Source: Candidatus Cloacimonadota bacterium (GTDB lineage: Bacteria; Cloacimonadota; Cloacimonadia; Cloacimonadales; JAFGVF01). Taken from it: a DNA stretch of 5,124 nt. The notes beneath the pieces were generated by a model. That model searched no databases. It saw only the letters and a list, made by a program, of their open reading frames with translations, and was not told the DNA's origin. The first letter of the stretch is position 1. Each line of letters opens with the position of its first letter. Location of the stretch: NCBI GenBank assembly GCA_016938155.1, contig JAFGVF010000104.1, positions 1 through 5,124 of the forward strand. Direction: 5' to 3'. Shown here piece after piece: positions 1 to 5,124 of this stretch. The position numbers were made by a program, and so were the translations under genes.

Positions 1-1
1 A

Positions 2-2047
2 TTGGAGAAAGATTATTACTATCTGGTGCATATCAATCTGTTGTTATCAAAATGTTACAATAATGATGAGGCAAAAGAGAAAGTGAAACCTTGTCTTGAA
101 CTCGCAGAGATATATGCGAGAGAATCGGGTGATCTGATGCTAATGGAAAGTGTTTATAATTCTTGGGGTTATTATTATCGTTGCTTGAAAGATGAAAAAA
201 ATGCCATCGATTACTTACAAAAAGCAATAAGTCTCCACAATGAATTACCAGTATCACTTTCAACGATAAACACTTTGACAAATCTATCTACACTTTATCA
301 TGAACAGAATAACCATGAGAAGGTAATCAGGTGCTTAACCTCTGCTTTAGCAATGAGTAAGCAACCGGAGTATTATTTTATACATCTAAGAATCCTCAAT
401 AATCTATGCTCTACTTACATCCTACTAGAAAGGTTTAATTTGGCTGAGGAGTTGTTGGAGGATGGTTTGAAGATTTGTCGAGAGGAGAATTATTACCCGC
501 AAATGATTTTGATGATGTTCACTTACGGAATATTGGCGACCAAACAACAACAATTTGAGAAATCAATTGAGCGATACAATAAATGTCTAACCGTAGCTGA
601 ATCAGTAAGATTTAATCAACTGCAATTTTATCTTGATATATACAATAATCTGGCGGTAAGTCATGGAATGTTGAGGGAAACAGAGAAATCAATTGAGTAT
701 ATGCAAAAAGCAGAAGAGATTGCTAACAAGATAGATAAACCGGATATTCAATTTAGAGTGAGTATCAATAAAGCTCAGGCACTCATCAGGTTGCATCGAT
801 TTGATGAGGCTATGCCAATCTTGAAGAAAGCCATAAAATACTTTGAGAAGAATAAGAATTACGCCAGTGTAATTACTGCAAAAGAAAATATAGCTTTAAT
901 TCATGAGATGAAGGGAGATTATAAACGCAGTATTTCAGTTCATAAAGATATACATAAAACCAATCTCAATTACATAATTTCAATCAGAAATGAAAAAGCA
1001 AATTACCATGATAGTATTATCAAAGAATTATCACTTAAATATGATCAGGTTAAGAAGGACAATGACGCAATACTATCTAAATGCACAGGGTTGAATACTC
1101 CAAATTTCGTGGGAAAGAGCGAAGCATTTAAACAGGTACTAAACTATGCTATGTCAGCTGCACAACACCCTAATGCAAGTGTTTTTATAGTTGGTGAATC
1201 AGGGACGGGAAAAGAGATATTAGCTCATATCATTCATACAAACAGCATCCGAAAGAATTACGCCTTTGTCCCTGTGAATTGTTCTGCTATTTCAACCGGT
1301 TTAATAGAGAGTGAATTATTCGGTCATAAGAAAGGTGCTTTCACAGGTGCCGTAAACGATACAAAGGGTGTGTTCATAAGAGCTAACAAGGGAACGCTGT
1401 TTCTGGATGAAATCACCGAAATGCCTTTTGAATTACAAGCAAAATTATTACGAGCGATTGAAACAAAGAAAGTTTTACCTGTCGGAAGTTCTGAAGAATC
1501 TTCCTTTGACAGCCGGATTATCTCCTCTTCTAACAGAGATATTTACGAACAAATGAAGAACAATGAATTCCGCCTTGACCTCTTTCACAGACTCAACATG
1601 ATAGAAATAGTAATCCCGCCTCTTCGGGATAGGCTTGATGATATTGAGCCATTAGTTCAACATTTCATTGAATTACATTGCAAAGAGATGAAAGTTGAGA
1701 AACCCGTGATTGAACGATCATTCTATGAAAGACTGAGAAAACATGATTTTCCGGGTAATGTTCGAGAACTGAAGAACATCATTGAAAGACTGTTTATTCT
1801 TTCGGATAAAAGCTATTGGGATGAAACAGTTTTGAGTTTCCTCAGGCAAGCATCGGATTCTTTTAAATCAGGCATGTCAAATCAACCTGATGAACGGGAG
1901 TTAATTATTAAAGCTCTTGTTAAAACTTCCGGAAAACAAAAAGATGCAGCAAAATTATTGAAAATGACCGAATCTACCCTTACTCGTCGTATTGCAAAAT
2001 ACTGTCTTCAAAACTATACAAAAAAGGCTACTAAAAGTTCTCACTAA
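2..2047 (+). CDS. TPR-containing sigma-54-dependent transcriptional activator (5'-partial)
   Basis: This is a cytoplasmic bacterial enhancer-binding protein that would use ATP hydrolysis to open promoters held by sigma-54 RNA polymerase. The reading frame is open to the left edge, so the TTG at position 2 is not a supported start and the N-terminus is probably missing; numbering here counts from it. Residues ~48-320 form about seven helical repeats with a roughly 40-residue period, best read as TPRs of the MalT/Rap-like sensory kind. Residues ~325-358 look like a charged linker helix. The AAA+ domain starts near N368 and shows Walker A GESGTGKE (398-405), the sigma-54-contacting loop GAFTGA (445-450), Walker B GTLFLDE (464-470), sensor I region IISSSNRD (506-513), arginine-finger region FRLDLFHRL (523-531), PPLRDR (539-544) and sensor II FPGNVREL (583-590). 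A Fis-type helix-turn-helix fills ~631-670 (DAAKLLKMTESTLTRR). No receiver domain is visible, so the TPRs are the probable signal input. The sensor I stretch reads SSSN where AATN is common. The ligand and target genes are unknown. Confidence 0.95.
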   Translation: MEKDYYYLVHINLLLSKCYNNDEAKEKVKPCLELAEIYARESGDLMLMESVYNSWGYYYRCLKDEKNAIDYLQKAISLHNELPVSLSTINTLTNLSTLYHEQNNHEKVIRCLTSALAMSKQPEYYFIHLRILNNLCSTYILLERFNLAEELLEDGLKICREENYYPQMILMMFTYGILATKQQQFEKSIERYNKCLTVAESVRFNQLQFYLDIYNNLAVSHGMLRETEKSIEYMQKAEEIANKIDKPDIQFRVSINKAQALIRLHRFDEAMPILKKAIKYFEKNKNYASVITAKENIALIHEMKGDYKRSISVHKDIHKTNLNYIISIRNEKANYHDSIIKELSLKYDQVKKDNDAILSKCTGLNTPNFVGKSEAFKQVLNYAMSAAQHPNASVFIVGESGTGKEILAHIIHTNSIRKNYAFVPVNCSAISTGLIESELFGHKKGAFTGAVNDTKGVFIRANKGTLFLDEITEMPFELQAKLLRAIETKKVLPVGSSEESSFDSRIISSSNRDIYEQMKNNEFRLDLFHRLNMIEIVIPPLRDRLDDIEPLVQHFIELHCKEMKVEKPVIERSFYERLRKHDFPGNVRELKNIIERLFILSDKSYWDETVLSFLRQASDSFKSGMSNQPDERELIIKALVKTSGKQKDAAKLLKMTESTLTRRIAKYCLQNYTKKATKSSH

Positions 2048-2174
2048 TACTGTCAGGCAGACTAAATAGAGACATTATATCTTAAGCCACATTACTCTGC
2101 ATTCTTTTTCCATTCATTTAAGTTACTTTGCTCATGATTTATAAGGTTGCAGGCTTCTTACAAACACTGATAAA

Positions 2175-2213
2175 ATTGCAAAAAGAAATTTCACAATTCA
2201 TCTGAAATGCAAT
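2175..2213. repeat. Composite inverted repeat in the intergenic region
   Basis: ATTGCA (2175-2180) is the reverse complement of TGCAAT (2208-2213). Nested inside, ATTTCA (2188-2193) pairs with TGAAAT (2203-2208), leaving a 9-base loop. The two arm pairs share the T at 2208 and cannot form one continuous stem, so this is not a terminator-like hairpin. It lies 110-148 bp upstream of the first downstream ATG, a usual distance for an activator-binding site. AT-rich DNA produces short inverted repeats by chance, so a regulatory role is only a possibility. Confidence 0.25.
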
Positions 2214-2237
2214 AAAGTGTCAGATATGCAAATTCGG

Positions 2238-2243
2238 TATAAT
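2238..2243 (+). promoter_or_regulatory. Possible -10 element (TATAAT)
   Basis: A perfect TATAAT lies 79 bp upstream of the ATG at 2323. No good TTGACA or Bacteroidota-type TTTG element is found at the expected upstream distance, where the sequence reads AAGTGT (2215-2220). In Bacteroidota the primary sigma factor usually prefers TAnnTTTG, which weakens this call further. It is the best single candidate in the gap. Confidence 0.2.
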
Positions 2244-2322
2244 GCTAAAGTATTGATATAAAAGTAAATACAGAAAGATTACTTTTCCCTGCTTTTGGCT
2301 CATAAATCCCATTATCCCAAGT

Positions 2323-2583
2323 ATGAAACGAAAACAACGAATCATGAAAAGTCAAGATGTCATCAGCAATGTTGTAGAAATTGCAATGGATGATAAAGGA
2401 ACCGGAGTCTTCGGTTTTGTGATCCTCCACAGAGACGGAACATTTAACAATATTCTCCGAAAGTACATAAAAAATGAGCGTGAGTGTACTTTGAAAGAGA
2501 TAAAATCCCTTAGAGAGAAATTGCTGTCTCAGCATAGCGATAAAACCAAACCATTAGAATCTACAAACAAAAAAAGGAGTTAA
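2323..2583 (+). CDS. Small hypothetical protein (86 aa), first gene of the surface-protein cluster
   Basis: I do not recognise this protein. It is small and highly charged, with no signal peptide or membrane segment. A basic N-terminus (MKRKQR) leads to a probable beta-hairpin region around residues 21-43 (MDDKGTGVFGFVILHRDG), then a lysine/glutamate-rich helical segment (~50-70, including TLKEIKSLREKLL) and a polar basic tail. It contains one cysteine, C55. Translation could also start at M8 (position 2344). Neither start has a clear Shine-Dalgarno sequence, which is common in Bacteroidota but lowers confidence. Its stop lies 2 bp before the next ATG, and the next gene's ribosome-binding site lies in its last codons, suggesting translational coupling. 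A 96-codon reverse-strand frame (2245-2535) overlaps it; the + strand reading is preferred for direction, spacing and composition. It could be a small regulator or accessory factor, but nothing in the sequence shows this. Confidence 0.5.
   Translation: MKRKQRIMKSQDVISNVVEIAMDDKGTGVFGFVILHRDGTFNNILRKYIKNERECTLKEIKSLREKLLSQHSDKTKPLESTNKKRS
2575..2579 (+). promoter_or_regulatory. Ribosome-binding site for the tail-fibre-like gene
   Basis: AGGAG lies 6 bases before the ATG at 2586 and fixes that start. It sits inside the last codons of the upstream small ORF, so ribosomes ending there could re-initiate directly. Confidence 0.75.
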
Positions 2584-2585
2584 CA

Positions 2586-4190
2586 ATGAAGAAAACAATG
2601 ATGTTACTTATTCTTTTACTTGCCCTGCATATAACAGCATTTGCTCAAAGCGTGGGTGTTAATGCCGATGGCTCACAGCCTGACGGGTCTGCGATGTTGG
2701 ATGTTAAATCAACTTCCAAAGGCTTCCTTGCTCCAAGAGTCGCCTTGACAGGACTTAGTGATGCAGCAACCATTTCCAGTCCGGCCACCGGATTACTGGT
2801 ATTCAACACAACAACCGGCTCAGGTTTGACCCCTGGGTATTATTACAATTCAGGAACAACCGGTTCTCCTGTTTGGAAAAGACTTATCACGGATGTCTCT
2901 TCTGCTGACGGTTCAGAGACAAAAGTAGATTCCGGTACACTTATATCAGTAACGGGAAGTGGTACAATTGCCAGTCCTTATATTGTGAATTACACTGGTA
3001 ATAACCTTGCTTTAGGAACAACATCTACAACTGCTTTCAGAGGGGATTACGGAAATACAGCCTATGCACACAGTCAGGCAACAACAGGTTCTGTTCATGG
3101 CTCAACGACAGTTGGAGCCAATTTATTAAGGTTGTCCAATCCCGGAGCAGTAAAGTTCCTCAGATTTAATGCCGACAATTCAGTATCAACTTTAACAGCT
3201 GCCGAATTCCGTACTGCTATCGGAGCAGGAGACGGAAGTGGAACGGTTACAAGTATTGCAACAGGTAATGGTATCACGGGTGGTACGATTACAACAACAG
3301 GCACATTGGGACTTACCGGACAAGCTTTAGCTCTACACAATCTGGCAACAAATGGTCTAATAGCCAGAACCGCAGCCGGAGCTGTTGCCGGTAGGACAAT
3401 TGTGGCAAGCGGAAACGGTATCAGTATTACTAATGGCAACGGTGTAAACGGTAATCCGACAGTTTCCTTAGATATTGGTTCAGGCTCCACTCAAGTGGCT
3501 GCAGGAAATCATACACACAGTGATTACTCAATTCCGGCTGGTGTTGTTCAGCAATATGCAGGTAACTCAGCTCCCACGGGATATCTTCTTTGTAATGGTG
3601 CCGCAGTAAGCAGAACGACTTATGCTACTCTGTTTGCAGCAATCGGAACAACCTATGGCTCAGGTAATGGCTCTACGACTTTTAATCTGCCCAATTTGCA
3701 AGGGAAAGTACCTGTTGGCAGATTATCTACTGATACATCATTTGATGTGTTAGGTGAGACAGGCGGAGAAAGTACTCATACAATTACTTCTTCGGAAATG
3801 CCGGCACATACTCATTCGGTAAATCCACCAAGTACTGCAACTGATTCAGATGGCAACCATACCCATTCAGTTGACCCACCAAGTACAGCGACTAGCACAG
3901 ATGGTAGTCATACGCACACGGTTAGTGACCGCTATAACACTTCCGAATTGAGTGATGATGCCAATCAAAGAACAGTCGGTTCCGATTCAACGACAACGAC
4001 CACAAGAACAACAAGTTCAGCCGGTTCTCATACCCATACACTGGATATTGAATCATTCACTTCCGGTAATGCTGGTGCACATACACATACAGTGGATATT
4101 GCTTCGTTTTCATCAGGAAGTACAGGCAACGGAATAGCAATGAATGTGCTGCAGCCCTACATAGTTCTTAATTATATCATCAAATACTAA
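2586..4190 (+). CDS. Secreted phage tail-fibre-like protein with tail-collar domain and HTH repeats
   Basis: This 534-residue protein is predicted to be exported and to form an extracellular fibre, probably a trimer by analogy with phage fibres. Residues 1-20 are a Sec signal peptide (basic start, leucine-rich core, likely cut AFA|Q). Residues ~22-97 are the Bacteroidota surface-protein N-terminal block (VGVN, SAMLDVKSTSKGFLAPR at 35-51, then GLLVFNTT). The shaft has phrases typical of phage tail fibres: LGTTSTTAFRGDYG (143-156), RFNADNSVSTLTAAEFRTAIGAG (split over 193-215), GTVTSIATGNGITGG (219-233), SGNGISITNGNGVNGNPTVSL (within 275-295) and NHTHSDYS (308-315). Residues ~316-379 match the phage tail-collar family (GYLLCNG 332-338, FNLPNLQGKVPVGR 366-379), followed by GGESTHTITSSEMPAHTH. 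Five HTH motifs follow (408, 425, 442, 482, 499). The end, NVLQPYIVLNYIIKY (520-534), is a classic tail-fibre terminus. C336 is the only cysteine. No phage genes or type IX sorting domain are seen. Adhesion or cell-surface binding is inferred; the ligand is unknown. Confidence 0.9.
   Translation: MKKTMMLLILLLALHITAFAQSVGVNADGSQPDGSAMLDVKSTSKGFLAPRVALTGLSDAATISSPATGLLVFNTTTGSGLTPGYYYNSGTTGSPVWKRLITDVSSADGSETKVDSGTLISVTGSGTIASPYIVNYTGNNLALGTTSTTAFRGDYGNTAYAHSQATTGSVHGSTTVGANLLRLSNPGAVKFLRFNADNSVSTLTAAEFRTAIGAGDGSGTVTSIATGNGITGGTITTTGTLGLTGQALALHNLATNGLIARTAAGAVAGRTIVASGNGISITNGNGVNGNPTVSLDIGSGSTQVAAGNHTHSDYSIPAGVVQQYAGNSAPTGYLLCNGAAVSRTTYATLFAAIGTTYGSGNGSTTFNLPNLQGKVPVGRLSTDTSFDVLGETGGESTHTITSSEMPAHTHSVNPPSTATDSDGNHTHSVDPPSTATSTDGSHTHTVSDRYNTSELSDDANQRTVGSDSTTTTTRTTSSAGSHTHTLDIESFTSGNAGAHTHTVDIASFSSGSTGNGIAMNVLQPYIVLNYIIKY
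3510..3725 (+). other. Phage tail-collar domain region
   Basis: This subregion encodes residues 309-380 of the tail-fibre-like protein. It opens with an HTH motif (309-311) and SDYS, then the collar fold: IPAGVVQQYAG (316-326), APTGYLLCNG (329-338), YATLFAAIGTTYG (346-358) and FNLPNLQGKVPVGR (366-379). These match the consensus of the phage tail-collar family (Pfam PF07484 from memory), known from T4-like short tail fibres and from bacterial microcystin-dependent-protein-like proteins. The domain looks complete. Confidence 0.85.
3807..4130 (+). repeat. Repeat array of 17-residue HTH (His-Thr-His) units
   Basis: Five HTH motifs begin at 3807, 3858, 3909, 4029 and 4080. The spacing is exactly 51 bp for the first three and again for the last two; the break between (442 to 482) is 40 residues and holds a D/N/T-rich insert. 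Units 1 and 2 share VxPPSTAT (NPPSTATDSDG, DPPSTATSTDG). Units 4 and 5 share HTHT[L/V]DI.SF.SG. The repeats diverge at many silent positions, so the protein pattern is conserved more than the DNA. In the T4 long tail fibre tip (gp37), HxH motifs bind iron along the trimer axis, which suggests a similar role here; metal binding is inference. Confidence 0.8.
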
Positions 4191-4193
4191 TCT

Positions 4194-4197
4194 GGAG
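4194..4197 (+). promoter_or_regulatory. Ribosome-binding site for the right-end surface-protein gene
   Basis: GGAG lies 6 bases before the ATG at 4204. An in-frame ATG at 4198 abuts the GGAG and is too close to be used, so 4204 is the better start and gives a cleaner signal peptide (MKKTSQ). Confidence 0.7.
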
Positions 4198-4203
4198 ATG
4201 GTC

Positions 4204-5124
4204 ATGAAAAAAACATCTCAAATTCTTATACTTTTGCTGATGCTACAAGTGTCATTGTCAGCTCATAGCAGAAGTATATCACTTGATAGACACGACAGTA
4301 AAGGGATTGTGCGACTAAGCAGAGCTATTCCACCGGGAAATACTAATGCGAAAAGTGATACTCGTTCAACCGGTGGTATTATAAACAATTCCGGCGATCT
4401 CGTTATCCAATCCGGAGCATATCTAATTATTACCGGTGGTGATTACGAATCCTCAGGCACAGGCTTTATTGCCGACAACGGATCATTACGCCTAACCGGT
4501 GACTTTATAAACAATAACAGCAGTGGAACACCTGTATCAGAATCAAGTAATGTAGATTTCATTGGTAGTACTCAGCAGAGTATTTCTGGAACAGCCTTTT
4601 CTTTTGGCAATGTTGTATTCGATAATCCTTCAGGAGTCTCAATCGATTGTGATGTTTTGATTGGAGGGAATTTAACAGCAACCGATGGATTGATTTCCAT
4701 GACCGATTATGACTTCGGTGTATCCGGAACAGTTATCGGCTCTCCGGAGATAGTCGTAACTGGGACGGGTGCTGTCGGTAATGTTGGTAATAATGCAACA
4801 ATTACAGTTGATTCTCCTAATCCTACCGGATTGCCACTGACTATGAATACCCTTGTTGTCAATCCTGGAGCTGGATTAACTTATCAATTACCAAACAGCA
4901 CTTCTGTGGTTAATCTGAACTTCACTTCCGGCAGCTTGGGTTTTGGCAGTCATGCACTCGGACTTACGGGAAGGGATATAGACCTTAGTGGTGCAGGTAC
5001 TGTTAGCTCATTGCTTTTAACCTTGCGAAGTGAAGTTGGGACTTACGGGTCAAGTACTTCAATCAATAAAATCTGGAATCTGACAGGTAACACTAACGGA
5101 AGTGTGAGTTTTACTCTTCATTGG
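4204..5124 (+). CDS. Secreted repetitive surface protein, probably beta-helical (3'-partial)
   Basis: The frame from 4204 stays open for 307 codons to the right edge, so the C-terminus is missing. Residues 1-20 form a Sec signal peptide (MKKTSQ, then a long hydrophobic core ending VSLSA), with a likely cut before H21. The mature part is rich in G, S, T, N, V and I, with short alternating strands and turns: GGIINNSGDLVIQSGAYLIITGG split over 57-79, GSLRLTGDFINNN (93-105), VDFIGSTQQSISGT (117-130), FGNVVFDNPSGVSID (134-148) and VLIGGNLTATDGLISM (151-166). This 'sequence-marked strand' style, with F.G...Q.I.G followed by F.NV.F.N..GV.I, is known from large Bacteroidota outer-surface proteins with right-handed beta-helix or repeat folds, many ending in a type IX secretion sorting domain. 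Whether this one does cannot be seen. It begins 13 bp after the tail-fibre-like gene and is probably co-transcribed. No catalytic motif is seen; a structural or adhesive role is inferred. Confidence 0.85.
   Translation, partial: MKKTSQILILLLMLQVSLSAHSRSISLDRHDSKGIVRLSRAIPPGNTNAKSDTRSTGGIINNSGDLVIQSGAYLIITGGDYESSGTGFIADNGSLRLTGDFINNNSSGTPVSESSNVDFIGSTQQSISGTAFSFGNVVFDNPSGVSIDCDVLIGGNLTATDGLISMTDYDFGVSGTVIGSPEIVVTGTGAVGNVGNNATITVDSPNPTGLPLTMNTLVVNPGAGLTYQLPNSTSVVNLNFTSGSLGFGSHALGLTGRDIDLSGAGTVSSLLLTLRSEVGTYGSSTSINKIWNLTGNTNGSVSFTLHW

Larger units (their letters stand above)
2048..2322. other. AT-rich intergenic region between the activator and the surface-protein genes
   Basis: These 275 bp separate the stop of the activator from the first ATG of the downstream cluster. 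I see no strong GC-rich hairpin followed by a T-run, so no intrinsic terminator can be assigned; the T-run near 2104-2109 lacks a convincing stem. Each GC and GG dinucleotide was checked by eye for the -24/-12 pattern (GG and GC ten bases apart) on the + strand, and none fits. The region holds a composite inverted repeat (2175-2213), three TGCAA copies (2177, 2208, 2227) and a TATAAT (2238-2243). It is the most likely site for the promoter of the downstream genes. Confidence 0.6.

Noticed and set aside
33..281. Reverse-strand frame of 82 codons inside the activator
   Set aside because: It lies wholly within the TPR coding region and shows no motif or start signal.
2051..2110. Intrinsic terminator after the activator gene
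   Set aside because: Only a 4-bp TGTC/GACA pair with a long loop is found, and the T-rich stretch at 2104-2109 is not directly preceded by a stem.
2123..2130. TTACTTTG as a Bacteroidota-type -7 element (TAnnTTTG)
   Set aside because: It misses the A at the second position and has no TTTG element at the expected distance upstream.
2294..2310. Possible sigma-54 -24/-12 element around TTTGGCTC
   Set aside because: GG at 2297-2298 should be followed by GC at 2309-2310, but those bases are CC and no TTGC is present.
2245..2535. Reverse-strand frame of 96 codons overlapping the small + strand ORF
   Set aside because: It runs against every other gene, lacks a sensible start context, has an unremarkable Phe/Ser/Leu-rich composition typical of the antisense of an AT-rich gene, and no recognisable motif.
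3095..3490. Reverse-strand frame of 131 codons inside the fibre-like gene
   Set aside because: Its Pro/Val/Ala-rich sequence is the antisense of the Gly/Thr/Asn-rich fibre shaft, whose + strand reading has clear family motifs.
3952..4137. Alternative-frame + strand ORF of 61 codons within the HTH repeat region
   Set aside because: It is a shadow of the repeats: the periodic HIHIQWI-like pattern is the HTH repeat read in another frame.
2586..4190. Prophage remnant explaining the tail-fibre-like gene
   Set aside because: The protein has a Sec signal and a Bacteroidota surface-protein N-terminus, and no integrase, structural or assembly gene, chaperone or attachment site is seen. The window is short, so a prophage further away cannot be fully excluded.

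Overview
The window looks like chromosomal DNA from the Bacteroidota or a close relative in the FCB group. The best evidence is the N-terminus of the third gene. A signal peptide is followed directly by a 'VGVN...P-D-x-SAMLDVKSTSKGFLAPR...GLLVFNTT' block, a hallmark of secreted Bacteroidota surface proteins. The low-GC gene 1 and the repetitive beta-helix surface protein at the right end fit this. Genes 3 and 4 have good Shine-Dalgarno sequences, which is not typical of all Bacteroidota, so I do not assign a finer taxon. All real genes are on the + strand, and nothing resembles an rRNA, tRNA, CRISPR array or insertion sequence.

Layout: (1) 2-2047 is the 3' part of a large sigma-54-dependent transcriptional activator: TPR repeats, an AAA+ domain and a Fis-type helix-turn-helix. 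It is cut by the left edge. (2) 2048-2322 is a 275-bp AT-rich gap without a convincing terminator or sigma-54 promoter, but with a composite inverted repeat and a lone TATAAT. (3) 2323-2583 is a small, unrecognised ORF of 86 codons. (4) 2586-4190 encodes a secreted protein of 534 residues whose body reads like a bacteriophage tail fibre. It has a complete tail-collar domain, six HTH (His-Thr-His) motifs and the canonical tail-fibre C-terminus. (5) 4204-5124 is the start of a second secreted, repetitive, probably beta-helical surface protein, open to the right edge.

Genes 3 to 5 are separated by only 2 and 13 bp, so they are probably one transcript. The likely theme is a regulated cell-surface or extracellular locus: a phage-fibre-like, possibly metal-stabilised trimeric needle made together with a beta-helix surface protein, next to a TPR-sensing activator. 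That the activator controls these genes is inferred from position only. The most noteworthy point is the joining of a Bacteroidota Sec signal and surface-protein N-terminus to a phage tail-fibre body, with no phage structural gene in view.
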